DNA of 64,000 bases, taken from NCBI GenBank assembly GCA_023252195.1, contig JAHEXI010000001.1, forward strand, positions 186,001 to 250,000, read 5' to 3'. This DNA is from Pseudonocardiales bacterium. GTDB lineage: Bacteria; Actinomycetota; Actinomycetes; Mycobacteriales; Pseudonocardiaceae. The notes below the pieces were generated by a model that searched no databases, was not told the DNA's origin, and was given only the letters and a program-made list of their open reading frames with translations. The position numbers and the translations under genes are program-made. Below, piece by piece: positions 8,717 through 16,906 of this stretch (within the stretch, counting starts at the first letter, position 1; each line of letters starts with the position of its first letter).

Positions 8717-9424
8717 TCACCCGTCGAGCACGTAGCCGGCGCCGCGCACCGTGCGGATCCGGTCGGCGCCCAACTTGCGACGCAGGTATCCCACGTAGAC
8801 TTCCACGATGTTGGACGACTTCGGCTGGCCCCAGACCTCGGTGGTGAGCCGGTCCTGCGACACCGGCTGACCTGCCCGGCTGGCCAACGCGATAAGCAGC
8901 GCGTATTCGGTCGGCGACAGGGTCACAAGCCGGCCGGCGACGCTGACCAGTCCGAGGGTGGTATCGACGGTGACCATCCCCGCGCGCAGCACGGTCCGGT
9001 CCACCGGCATCCGATCGGAGACCCGCAGTCGCAGCCGGCTGACCAGCTCCTCCACCGGAAACGGCGTGGTCAGGTAGTCATCCAAGGTGCCCCGCAGCAG
9101 TGACACCGTCTGTTCCCGTTGCTCGCGCGAGGTCAGTGCGATCACCGGCAGCTGCGGAGCCACCCGGCGCAGCTCGTCGAGGAAGTTTCGGGGATCGGAG
9201 CCGGCCAGCGCGACGTCGAGGACGATGGCCGCGAGGGAGTGTGCGCGGGCCGCATCCAGCACTTCCGGCACGGTGTCCAAGATCCGGGTCTCGAATCCCG
9301 TGGATCGTAACGCCTGCAGCACCCGGCTCGTTGTCTGTCGCAAGGGCACCATGAGAAGTACAGGTTGCCGCAAGCTGGCGGCAGGCCCAGTGGCGGACGC
9401 CGTTGACCGCTGATCGGATTGCAT
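8717..9424 (-). CDS. Atypical OmpR-family response regulator with degenerate receiver
   Basis: Counting from the ATG at 9424 this protein has 235 residues. A TTG at 9475 in frame would add 17; the ATG has the better, though weak, upstream GGAAG. The C-terminal OmpR winged helix is intact (LSPTEYALLIALASRAG, VEVYVGYLRRKL, IRTVRGAGYVL). The receiver is not canonical: the acidic pair is replaced by hydrophobic/basic residues (LLMVPLRQT), the Asp of IVLDVAL is retained (Asp70), and the invariant Lys before Pro is Thr (DDYLTTPF). Such regulators often work without phosphorylation or bind other ligands. It is the first gene of a probable operon with the OmpR regulator, kinase and propeller. Confidence 0.87.
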   Translation of the reverse strand: MQSDQRSTASATGPAASLRQPVLLMVPLRQTTSRVLQALRSTGFETRILDTVPEVLDAARAHSLAAIVLDVALAGSDPRNFLDELRRVAPQLPVIALTSREQREQTVSLLRGTLDDYLTTPFPVEELVSRLRLRVSDRMPVDRTVLRAGMVTVDTTLGLVSVAGRLVTLSPTEYALLIALASRAGQPVSQDRLTTEVWGQPKSSNIVEVYVGYLRRKLGADRIRTVRGAGYVLDG

Positions 9425-9666
9425 CGGCGGCAAGGCTTCCGCGCCGTGCGGTGTGGGGCAATCGATGAGCGGCAAGATTACCCATCTGGTCCAACGTATT
9501 ACCGAACGCGGTTGAGTGCGTCACGGGGCGTTCGACGTAATGCTTACCGCCATTTGGCCTAACGGGCGGGCGCTCGTCGCGTCTCACGGCCGTGTGGGCG
9601 ACCCCGGGTGGGTAACACTCTCAGGTTGCGCCGGGTAGGTACCTACTTCTCCATACGGTTCGTGCC

Positions 9667-11016
9667 GTGCGACGCCAGTTGGAACGAACGCTGTGGGCAA
9701 CGGCCTTCCTCGCCGTGCTCCTGGCGCCTGTGCTGCTGGCGCCTGTGCTGCACGGCCCGGGTCCGAGAGACGGTTCGTCGCTGCTGTCCCAACTCTCCGT
9801 CGGGATGGGCCTGCTGGCCACTTCGATGCTGGTCTGTGTAGTCGTGCTGCCGTCTCGGCTGCGCTCGCTGACCCGCACTTTAGGGATCGACGGCGTGCTG
9901 GGGATCCACCGCTTCGTCGGGTTGGCCGTCACCCTGCTGGTGGGATTGCACATCATCCTGGTGGTGGCGGCGAAGCCGGCAAACGTGGCGCTGTTCGACA
10001 TCGTGCATGCACCTAATCGCGCTCGTACAGCCGTCGGCGCCACCGTGGCGCTGGGTGCACTGGTCGCGCTGACGGTACTGCGCAGGCGACTGCAGCAGCG
10101 CTACGAGGTGTGGCGTTGGGTGCATGTGGCGCTGACCGGCTCGGTGCTGGTGCTCAGCGCACTGCACATCTGGTGGCTCAACCACCTGGTTCGAGACACC
10201 GCGATGCGGGCCTTGTTCACCGTCCTCGCGGTGGCCGCGCTGGGGGTGCTCGGATACCGGTGGCTATGGCTGCCGTTGCGCGGGCCTCGCCGCGAATATG
10301 TGGTCCGCGAGCTCCGGCCGGAGACCAGCACGGTGAGCACGCTGGTCCTCGAGCCCCGCCGCCGTGACGGACACCGGCGTGGCTACCGGACCTTGGAGTT
10401 CGCCCCCGGCCAGTTCGCCTGGATACGCCTGAATCCCTCGATCGGGGCGCAGGAGCATCCGTTCACCATCGCCTCCAGCGCTCACGTGGGATTGTGGACC
10501 GAGTTCACGATCCGGCACAGCGGTGATTTCACCAGCGAGCTGCGCCAGCTGCGACCGGGTAGCCCGGTATGGGTCGACGGCCCGCACGGCGCCTTCACCC
10601 TCGACCTGCGGCGCTGCACTGGATTGGTGATGATCGCCGGCGGCGTCGGCATCACCCCGATGATGAGCATGTTGCGAACGCTGGCGCACCGACGGGACCG
10701 GCGCCCGCACCGGCTGGTGGTAGTGGCCCGGACCCTCGACGATCTGCTGTTTCGCACCGAACTCAGCCAACTTCAGCAGAAGCTGGACCTCACGGTTATT
10801 GAGCTGCTCCGCCAGCCGCCACCGAGCTGGACCGGCGCATCCGGAGCTGTCGATGAGGACCTCCTGACGGCGCTGCTGCCCGGCACGTTCCGGCGCAACC
10901 AGCTCGACTATTACCTGTGCGGTCCTCCCGCGATGGTCACCGACGTGCTGACCGTGCTCGACGGGCTGGACGTCCCGCAGCCGCGGATTCACACCGAGCA
11001 GTTCGACCTCGTCTAG
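9667..11016 (+). CDS. Ferric reductase-like transmembrane FAD/NAD(P) oxidoreductase
   Basis: This 449-aa membrane flavoprotein has an N-terminal ferric-reductase/NOX-like region with about six helices (residues 8-215), with spaced histidines in GIHRFVGLAV/GLHIILV and WVHVALTG/ALHIWWLNH suited to bis-heme binding. An FAD-binding barrel follows (EHPFTIASS near residue 265) and then a ferredoxin-reductase-type NAD(P) domain (GGVGITPMMSMLRTL near 325; YYLCGPPAMV near 417). It should move electrons from NAD(P)H through FAD and heme across the membrane; the final acceptor (ferric iron, oxygen or quinone) is not shown by sequence. The start is GTG. It is divergent from the two-component operon and followed by the DUF4142 gene 35 bp away. 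Confidence 0.87.
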   Translation: MRRQLERTLWATAFLAVLLAPVLLAPVLHGPGPRDGSSLLSQLSVGMGLLATSMLVCVVVLPSRLRSLTRTLGIDGVLGIHRFVGLAVTLLVGLHIILVVAAKPANVALFDIVHAPNRARTAVGATVALGALVALTVLRRRLQQRYEVWRWVHVALTGSVLVLSALHIWWLNHLVRDTAMRALFTVLAVAALGVLGYRWLWLPLRGPRREYVVRELRPETSTVSTLVLEPRRRDGHRRGYRTLEFAPGQFAWIRLNPSIGAQEHPFTIASSAHVGLWTEFTIRHSGDFTSELRQLRPGSPVWVDGPHGAFTLDLRRCTGLVMIAGGVGITPMMSMLRTLAHRRDRRPHRLVVVARTLDDLLFRTELSQLQQKLDLTVIELLRQPPPSWTGASGAVDEDLLTALLPGTFRRNQLDYYLCGPPAMVTDVLTVLDGLDVPQPRIHTEQFDLV

Positions 11017-11051
11017 CACCCTGACTGACCCCGAGCTGAGAGGTTTCATCT

Positions 11052-11978
11052 GTGCGCCCCCCGGTACCCCGATTCGTCCGATGGGTTGTCTCCCTGGCCG
11101 TGATCGCCGCGCTGACAGTTGTGGTGTTCCAGTACTGGGCCACCTCGCAGTACGGGGTAGCAACCGTGTCGGAGAACGGGCCGGCTACGACAGCAGACTC
11201 CCGATGGACGCAAACGCAATGGGGTCCGTTGAGCCCCGCGGATCGAGATCTGCTGGTGATGGTCCGGCAGGCCGGCCTGTGCGGCGGATCGAGCGGGCAG
11301 CAGGCCCAGCAACAGGGCGCCACCGTGGGAGTCCGCACCGTCGCCAAGCGCGTCTGGGTCGACTACGGCGACCTCGGCAATCAGGCTCGCACGGTCGCCG
11401 ACAAGCTTGGCGTGGTGTTGCCCGACCAACCTGATGCGCAGCAGCAGAGCTGGATGCGGGAGCTATCCGGGCGCTCTGGCCCGGACTTCGACCGCATGTT
11501 CGCCCAAGGGCTGCGAATCACCGACGGTGCGGTGCTGCCGGCCATCACCAGCGTGCGGTCCGGCACCCGTAACGAGCTGATCCGGTCGTTCGCGGCCAAC
11601 GCTGCGGTCCTGCTCAACCGGCAGATGGAGTACTTGGAGCACACCGGACTGGTCGACTATTCCCGACTGCCCGCGCCACAGCCTCCCGCCGCCGTGCTCC
11701 CCGCCGCAGCGACTCCCTCGGCAGATATCCCACCCATGGGCCGGGAACAGCACATCGACCAGGTCGTCAACGCCAGGCAGGTTCCGCCAACCGTCCCCGT
11801 GGCAGGTAACGACGCGAAGGCCATGATCGCCGCGCTGGTGTCGATCGCTGTGCTGCTGGCCGCGCTCGGCTTGCTGGGGACCCCCGGCCGCCGCGCCCGC
11901 CCGGCCCGTCGGGCCGACACCCGTCCCCACCACCGCAGCGTCTCTCACACCCGACGACACGCCGCCCAGCGTTGGTGA
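11052..11978 (+). CDS. DUF4142 domain membrane-anchored protein
   Basis: This 308-aa protein begins with GTG after GAGCTGAGAGG. An N-terminal signal-anchor helix spans about residues 8-30. The extracytoplasmic region (about 55-215) matches the DUF4142 four-helix pattern (LSPADRDLLVMVRQAG, then repeated helical segments with Gln/Arg-rich turns). A Pro/Ala-rich linker (about 215-255) leads to a second hydrophobic helix (about 256-275) and an Arg/His-rich cytoplasmic tail. Family members are secreted or envelope proteins of unknown role, with a ferritin-like helical appearance. It follows the ferric-reductase-like gene closely and may share its transcript. Confidence 0.75.
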   Translation: MRPPVPRFVRWVVSLAVIAALTVVVFQYWATSQYGVATVSENGPATTADSRWTQTQWGPLSPADRDLLVMVRQAGLCGGSSGQQAQQQGATVGVRTVAKRVWVDYGDLGNQARTVADKLGVVLPDQPDAQQQSWMRELSGRSGPDFDRMFAQGLRITDGAVLPAITSVRSGTRNELIRSFAANAAVLLNRQMEYLEHTGLVDYSRLPAPQPPAAVLPAAATPSADIPPMGREQHIDQVVNARQVPPTVPVAGNDAKAMIAALVSIAVLLAALGLLGTPGRRARPARRADTRPHHRSVSHTRRHAAQRW

Positions 11979-12040
11979 CCGGCGACTACTTCACGGCACG
12001 CCCCAAAACGGTGCGTAGTTGAAATGCTAAACGTGGCTTC

Positions 12041-12130
12041 CTGAGGTGACGGACGTTGCGCGCCCGTCTCGATCTTCGATACTCGCGGTTGCGGCCAACC
12101 GATGTGAGCCGCGAACTGGTTCGGTGATCG
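12041..12130 (-). pseudogene. Relic of an XRE helix-turn-helix gene
   Basis: On the minus strand these 90 bases match 13816-13905, inside the DUF5753-type regulator, with about nine mismatches. They encode NQFAAHIGWPQPRVSKIETG followed by AQRPS, the DNA-recognition part of the HTH. Similarity stops on both sides, there is no start codon or remaining gene, and the flanks (11979-12297, 319 bases) hold no other gene I can support. It is read as the decayed remainder of a second copy of the regulator. The strand is inferred from the intact copy. Confidence 0.75.
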
Positions 12131-12297
12131 CCCCCGGCGGTGACGCCCGGGCCTACCGCGCTGCCCTCGAGCAGGCCTACTAGCCTGAAGGCTGGCCTCG
12201 CCGAGGCTGGCTGAACCAACGAACCGAGTCTCCGGACTTGCCGGGGCGATTCAAACCCCCCGCACCCCCGAGTCCCTGAACCCACGCGAGCCGAGCC

Positions 12298-13137
12298 ATG
12301 GGAGACCGTGAGCGCCGCGGCCGGGATCCGGCCTCGATGACCCGCGGGTGTGATGTGCGCCCGGCGTTCACCGGCGACGACGAGCGCCTGGCTCTGCTGG
12401 AGAGCGAGGGCGCCCTGTTCGTCGCGACCGCGCGGGTGCACGACCTGGCGGCGCCCGTCCCGGGATGCCCGGGCTGGAAGCTGCGTGAGCTGGTCGCGCA
12501 CCTGGGCCTGGTCTACCGCTGGGTCACCCGGGTCGTGCGGGACGGGCGTCCCGGGCCGCCCGACCGGGCGGAGCGATGCTCGCTGGAGGACCCCGACCCT
12601 GGCGACGGTCCCGCCCTAGTCGAGCGTGCCCAGGTGGCGCACGCGGACCTCGTGGACGCGCTTCGGGCGGCGCCATCGGACCTCGACTGTTGGACGGTGT
12701 GGCCGGCGGCCTCCGCGCGGAGCTTCTGGATCCGCCGCCAGCTGTTCGAGACCCTCGTGCACCGGGTCGACGCGCAGAACAGCGCGGCGGCGCGGGTCGC
12801 CGACGGGACCGACCTGGTCCCTCGCGTCGCGGCCGACGGGGTCGATGAGATGGTCTGCGGATTCCTGCACCGCTATGCCGGGCAGCTGCGAACCGACACC
12901 GGTGTCACTCTCGCCCTGCACGCCACCGACACCGACGGGCGGTGGTGGATCCGGCTCGGCCCGGACGCCCCGACGTCCGGGCGGGGCGCGGTCGACACCG
13001 GACCCCGGGACGCGCAGGTCGAGGCTACGGCGGGGGAGCTCCTGCTGATGCTCTGGAACCGCCGGGTGTCCTGGGACCTGCGCGTGCGGGGCGATCGGGG
13101 CGCCCTGGAGCACTGGCAACGCGGCGCCCACAGGTAG
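12298..13137 (+). CDS. Maleylpyruvate isomerase-family mycothiol-dependent enzyme
   Basis: The 279-aa frame has an N-terminal DinB/MDMPI_N four-helix domain, with metal-ligand motifs PGWKLRELVAHLG (His) and FETLVHRVDAQ (Glu and His), and a C-terminal SCP2-like MDMPI_C domain ending in LLLMLWNRRVSWDLRVRGD. Such proteins are zinc-dependent thiol transferases that use mycothiol; the substrate is unknown. The first ATG (12298) lacks a ribosome binding site; the ATG at 12337 (MTRGCDVRP) is a good alternative start and does not touch the domain. It sits between two remnants of WhiJ-like genes, so it may have arrived with that patch. A second member of the family lies at 55635. Confidence 0.82.
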   Translation: MGDRERRGRDPASMTRGCDVRPAFTGDDERLALLESEGALFVATARVHDLAAPVPGCPGWKLRELVAHLGLVYRWVTRVVRDGRPGPPDRAERCSLEDPDPGDGPALVERAQVAHADLVDALRAAPSDLDCWTVWPAASARSFWIRRQLFETLVHRVDAQNSAAARVADGTDLVPRVAADGVDEMVCGFLHRYAGQLRTDTGVTLALHATDTDGRWWIRLGPDAPTSGRGAVDTGPRDAQVEATAGELLLMLWNRRVSWDLRVRGDRGALEHWQRGAHR

Positions 13138-13197
13138 CTGACTCTCCATCAGGATGCGCGGCGGTGTTCAGCTCCCGTCCGCTGAGAGGCGCCGGCC

Positions 13198-13974
13198 TCA
13201 GTCGGTGGTCGGGGACAGCCCCGCGTCCCTACATCTATCACCGACCCAGGAGTGCAGACGACTTCGGACATCCGTGCAGGCGACCTCGGACATCGACAAT
13301 ATCCTGTCGGGCTGGCCGGTGATCGCATCTAGAATCGGCATCGGCGTGCCAGTCCGAAGCACGGCGAGGTGCACGGCCGGCAGTCCACTGACGGCTACCA
13401 ACCGGTCCAACTGACCTACCAGCGTCTCGATCGTTCCCGGTGGGTCGTGCAGCGTGGTCTCGCCGATCACGATGTCGATGCGTTTGTCCGGTTGGTACAG
13501 GATCTGCTGGCGCTTGATTCGTGTGGCTATCAGCGTCTCAACATCCACGGCGGACGCCCCGGATGTCACCGGGCCGCCGTGGAGTGTCAGCAACTCCAGC
13601 GGTCTGGACGATCCAGGGATGAATGCTGGCTGGAACTCGGCGATCTGTGTCGCTTGAGCTTCTAGCGCGGCGAAGAATGCTAACGACGCTGTTAAACCGC
13701 CGTCGACGTTTTCGCAGTGTGTAACATAGCTGAATCGGGTGGCCGCCAGCATGGCCAGAAGTTCCGCTTCAACCTCAGGCCCTTCATCAACAGCGTTCAC
13801 CCACGTGCTGATGTCCTGAGCCGACGGACGTTGTGCGCCTGTCTCGATCTTCGATACTCGCGGTTGCGGCCAACCGACGTGAGCCGCGAACTGGTTACCG
13901 GATCGGAACTTGCCAGCGCGAAGCTCTTTCAGGCGCGCGGCGAGGCGAGTGCGTTGCGGAATCGGTGGGGTCAC
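13198..13974 (-). CDS. XRE-type HTH regulator with DUF5753 domain
   Basis: This 258-aa protein has an N-terminal XRE helix-turn-helix (about residues 10-70; NQFAAHVGWPQPRVSKIETG) followed by a DUF5753 domain. In that domain TRIKRQQILY and LVGQLDRLVAVSGLPAV are the recognisable blocks. This is the architecture of WhiJ-like regulators, usually paired with small DUF397 or DUF6879 genes. The last 35 residues (after ILSMSEVACTDV) do not look like the usual end of DUF5753 and may be altered or frameshifted. A DUF6879-containing gene lies 124 bp upstream on the same strand. Part of its HTH is duplicated as a relic at 12041-12130. Confidence 0.82.
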   Translation of the reverse strand: MTPPIPQRTRLAARLKELRAGKFRSGNQFAAHVGWPQPRVSKIETGAQRPSAQDISTWVNAVDEGPEVEAELLAMLAATRFSYVTHCENVDGGLTASLAFFAALEAQATQIAEFQPAFIPGSSRPLELLTLHGGPVTSGASAVDVETLIATRIKRQQILYQPDKRIDIVIGETTLHDPPGTIETLVGQLDRLVAVSGLPAVHLAVLRTGTPMPILDAITGQPDRILSMSEVACTDVRSRLHSWVGDRCRDAGLSPTTD

Positions 13975-14098
13975 CAGCTGCGTCCAATCAGGACACGAGC
14001 AGTTCCGTGCTCACTCGCGCGGCCAGTTCCGCGTGACCCGTGATGTACCGCTGCCACGGCAGCGCACGCGCAAGCGCAGTATCCCGCCACGACCTGGC

Positions 14099-14773
14099 TT
14101 ACTTGATACGGCTCGGGTCGGTGACCGGTTCCGCACCCAGCCACGTCCCGTCCAATGTGTAGTGCATGTCGTAAAGCTCGATGTCGTCGAACATGGCTGC
14201 AAGAAGTCGGTCTAGCTGCCCGATCATCACGCTACTGTCGCCGACGGTTGTTAGAAGTGCCTGTTGGGTGACGATGAAGTGAAACTTATGATTGCTTCGG
14301 TACAAGATCTGTCGGCGTTCCATGCGCGCCGATACCCCGGCGTCAAGGTCGTCAGGGATTTCATAGAATTCGATGACCCGGCGCATGACAGCCTCGGCAT
14401 ATTCGGCAGTGTGGAGGATGCCGGGTACTAGCAGTGGTTCATACCAGCGGATGAGGTGCCGAGGAAGCCAACGAATATCTTCCCCAGCCGCGATGTTGTG
14501 CGGTGCTATGGTGAGGCCCCAGCGGGTGTAGTCAACATGAGGAACGGTGACCACCCGCACGCGCTGGATGTTCTTACCTGCTGCGGTGATATTCCGAACT
14601 AGATTCAGCCAAGGCTGATGCCAAGCCAAATCGTCATCCTGTTGGGTTAAGAAGAGCTCAAACGGTCCGGCCTCATCTGGAGTGTGGTAACTGTCCTGCC
14701 CCTCCACATGGAAAGCAGTACCGGTGAACGAATGAAACAAGGCAAAGAACGCCTCATCCTGTACCAACTCCAC
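14099..14773 (-). CDS. DUF6879 protein with an internal DUF5753-like segment
   Basis: This 224-aa protein starts at GTG after GGAGG. Residues 1-108 follow DUF6879 (LFHSFTGTAFHVEGQDSY, then RVRVVTVPHVDYTRWGLTIA and AAGEDIRWLPRHL). Residues about 109-194 read as DUF5753 instead (EPLLVPGILHTAEYAEAVM, RMERRQILYR, IGQLDRLLAA). Residues about 195-224 return to a DUF6879-like end (IELYDMHYTLDGTWLGAEPV, TDP). There is no HTH. DUF6879 proteins usually accompany a DUF5753 regulator; here the two seem merged, perhaps by recombination between neighbours. The function is unknown. It is possibly transcribed with the regulator at 13198. Confidence 0.7.
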   Translation of the reverse strand: MELVQDEAFFALFHSFTGTAFHVEGQDSYHTPDEAGPFELFLTQQDDDLAWHQPWLNLVRNITAAGKNIQRVRVVTVPHVDYTRWGLTIAPHNIAAGEDIRWLPRHLIRWYEPLLVPGILHTAEYAEAVMRRVIEFYEIPDDLDAGVSARMERRQILYRSNHKFHFIVTQQALLTTVGDSSVMIGQLDRLLAAMFDDIELYDMHYTLDGTWLGAEPVTDPSRIK

Positions 14774-14922
14774 CGAACCAAACCTCCTCTTTCTTGGGAA
14801 CTTCCACGCACGTTTCGTGCCCAGGAGATTGCGCGCACGGTGGCGGCACTGCGGGCACTCGGCATCGCCGTCGACGAGCCGTTGTGGCCGCTCTCATTAG
14901 GTTCCACTTGGCGGGGCCGGAA

Positions 14923-15243
14923 CTAGCGTGGGTCGGGGACTGGGCGGCCGAATAGGGCTAGGAGCGCCTCGCGGTCGTCGTTGGGTGCGGTGCGGTTGCG
15001 GCGGGTGTGGCCGCAGGCCACGCATCGCTGAACTACGACGATCTCGCCGCCCTCGGACAGCGCTCCGACCGGCTCCATCGCTGCGCCACACTCGGCGGCC
15101 CGGTCGCCCGGGTTGATGTCGACGTGCCGCGACCACAGGCACCGTGGGCAGTGGTTGGTGTAGCCGCTGCCGCGCACCGGCGTCCCACAGCGCAGGCAGG
15201 TGAAGTCCTCCCGGCGGCGAGTGAACGACGGTGGTTGGGTCAT
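14923..15243 (-). CDS. RNHCP domain zinc-ribbon protein
   Basis: This small 106-aa cytoplasmic protein carries paired cysteine knuckles: FTCLRCG, then NHCPRCLWSRHVD, ECG and later RCVACGH followed by RRNR. The NHCP core and the DINPGDRAAECG block identify the RNHCP family, small putative zinc-binding proteins of unknown role. Its length is normal for the family. The gap to the DUF6879 chimera downstream (about 150 bp) holds nothing I can support. Confidence 0.85.
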   Translation of the reverse strand: MTQPPSFTRRREDFTCLRCGTPVRGSGYTNHCPRCLWSRHVDINPGDRAAECGAAMEPVGALSEGGEIVVVQRCVACGHTRRNRTAPNDDREALLALFGRPVPDPR

Positions 15244-15367
15244 AGTCAGTCAGCATCGCACCCGCGTCGACTGGGGTCAGTTCAACGTTACGCTAAGTGT
15301 GTCCACGCGGCGGGTGTCCCGCAGGATGCCGGGCGGCGGGTGTCCCCGCAAGATACGGAGGCGGATC

Positions 15368-15826
15368 ATGATTCGGAGGGTGCGGACCGACGATGGGCGC
15401 ACCTGGTGGGTCCGGAGCAGCATCAGCTGGACCAGACGGGCCATGACCGACGAGTTCGAGCATGACATGACCGATTTCGGCCACGGCATCATCATGCTGG
15501 TCATCCTCGTCGCGCTGACGCTGTTCGTGGTGTTCTGGACCCCGGCCGAGGTGGTCAGACCGGCCTGGTTCGTCCTGCTGGTGTTGCTGATTTTGCTGAT
15601 GCTGCCGGTGTCGTGGGCGCTGCAACGGCCCTGGCTCATCAGGGTGCACACAAGTGGTCCGGTGGGGACCGACGGTGAGCACTTGGAAGAGGTCGTACGC
15701 GGCATGATCCCGGCCCGGGAGACGGTTTACCAGATCGTTGATGACCTCAAAAGAACAGGCACCCCAGGTGATGGCAACGGGTCGCTTATGCGGGTCGGGT
15801 CCCCCCCACCGTTACGCGATTCTTGA
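15368..15826 (+). CDS. Small membrane protein, two transmembrane helices
   Basis: The start ATG at 15368 follows GGAGG with good spacing and gives 152 residues; the longer upstream frame is not used. The N-terminus (RTDDGRTWWVRSSISW) is followed by an acidic stretch (DEFEHDMTD), two hydrophobic helices (about residues 39-57 and 65-85) and a soluble tail containing VRGMIPARETV. It resembles a short actinobacterial membrane family sometimes labelled DUF983, but I am not certain of that name. It precedes the DNA glycosylase gene by 65 bp, and co-transcription is possible. Confidence 0.6.
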   Translation: MIRRVRTDDGRTWWVRSSISWTRRAMTDEFEHDMTDFGHGIIMLVILVALTLFVVFWTPAEVVRPAWFVLLVLLILLMLPVSWALQRPWLIRVHTSGPVGTDGEHLEEVVRGMIPARETVYQIVDDLKRTGTPGDGNGSLMRVGSPPPLRDS

Positions 15827-15891
15827 GTCCCTGCGCCTAGGTCCGATCGGATCCGTCGTACATTCGATCGGATTGCCGCACACTGGGACGT

Positions 15892-16755
15892 ATGCCGGAG
15901 CTGCCCGAGGTCGAGGCGCTGGCGCATCATCTGCGCGAGCACGCTGTCGGCGCGATCGTGACCCGCGTCGACGTCGCTTCCCTCACGGTGCTCAAGACCG
16001 TGCAACCGCCGGTGAGCGCACTGCACGAACGGCCAGTGACCGCCGCGACCAGACACGGAAAGTTCCTCGCGGTGCATACCGACGGTGCCGCGCTGGTCTT
16101 CCACCTGGCGCGGGCCGGCTGGCTGCGCTGGTCGGACGCGCTGGCCGCCGCCGCGCCGCGCCCGGGCAAGGGACCGATCGCACTGCGGGTGCATCTCAGC
16201 GGGGGGATGGGCTTCGACCTCACCGAGGCGGGCACCCAGAAGCGGCTCGCGGCGTACGTGGTAGCTGACGCGGCCGGCATCTCTGATCTACCCGGGATCG
16301 CCCGGCTCGGCCCGGACGCTCTGACGCTGTCCCGTGACGGACTCGCCGAGGTGCTTCGTGGGCGCACCGAGCGGCTTAAAACGGTGCTGACCGACCAGAC
16401 GATGATGGCTGGAGTCGGCAACGCCTACTCCGACGAAGTGCTGCATGTCGCTCGGCTGTCGCCCTATGCCACCGCTGGGAGATTGACCGACGACGCCGTA
16501 GACCGGCTGCACGAGGCGCTGCAGCGGGTGCTACGCGATGCGGTAGCCCGCTCGGTCGGTCAGGGTGCCGCCCGGCTCAAGGGGGAGAAGCGGGCTGGTC
16601 TGGCCGTGCATGCCCGCGCCGGTCTGCCCTGCCCGGTATGCGGCGACACCGTCCGGGAGGTGTCCTTCGCTGACCGCGCCTTCCAGTACTGCCCGACCTG
16701 CCAGACCGGCGGCAAGCCGCTGGCCGATCGCCGGCTGTCTCGGCTCATTCGCTGA
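15892..16755 (+). CDS. Fpg/Nei-family DNA glycosylase/AP lyase
   Basis: This 287-aa enzyme begins with MPELPEVEALAHHL, where Pro2 is the family's catalytic Schiff-base residue and Glu3 the second catalytic residue after Met removal. RHGKFLAV supplies the conserved Lys. The helix-two-turn-helix region includes TDQTMMAGVGNAYSDEVL. A C-terminal zinc finger has two Cys pairs, CPVCG and CPTCQ, and ends in LADRRLSRLIR. It removes oxidised bases such as 8-oxoguanine (Fpg) or oxidised pyrimidines (Nei); the sequence does not let me choose between them with confidence. Confidence 0.87.
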   Translation: MPELPEVEALAHHLREHAVGAIVTRVDVASLTVLKTVQPPVSALHERPVTAATRHGKFLAVHTDGAALVFHLARAGWLRWSDALAAAAPRPGKGPIALRVHLSGGMGFDLTEAGTQKRLAAYVVADAAGISDLPGIARLGPDALTLSRDGLAEVLRGRTERLKTVLTDQTMMAGVGNAYSDEVLHVARLSPYATAGRLTDDAVDRLHEALQRVLRDAVARSVGQGAARLKGEKRAGLAVHARAGLPCPVCGDTVREVSFADRAFQYCPTCQTGGKPLADRRLSRLIR

Positions 16756-16906
16756 TGGCGCCATCAGAGTGAACAGAGTCGGTTCACCCATGCTGCGGTG
16801 GCGCGCGCGGTTCGGTAGGGGTTCGCTTGCCCCTGTGGTTCGATCTGCCCCCCCAACTCATCCTGCCGGCTCGCCACCTGAACGGAGAGCCTCGGGTAAG
16901 TGCGTG

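Noticed and set aside
12180-12290. tRNA-like stretch with GATTCAAACCCC
   Set aside because: No acceptor stem, D-arm or anticodon arm could be drawn on either strand.
14684-14926. 80-residue plus-strand frame between the DUF6879 chimera and RNHCP gene
   Set aside because: It largely overlaps the start of the minus-strand chimera and has no ribosome binding site or family match.
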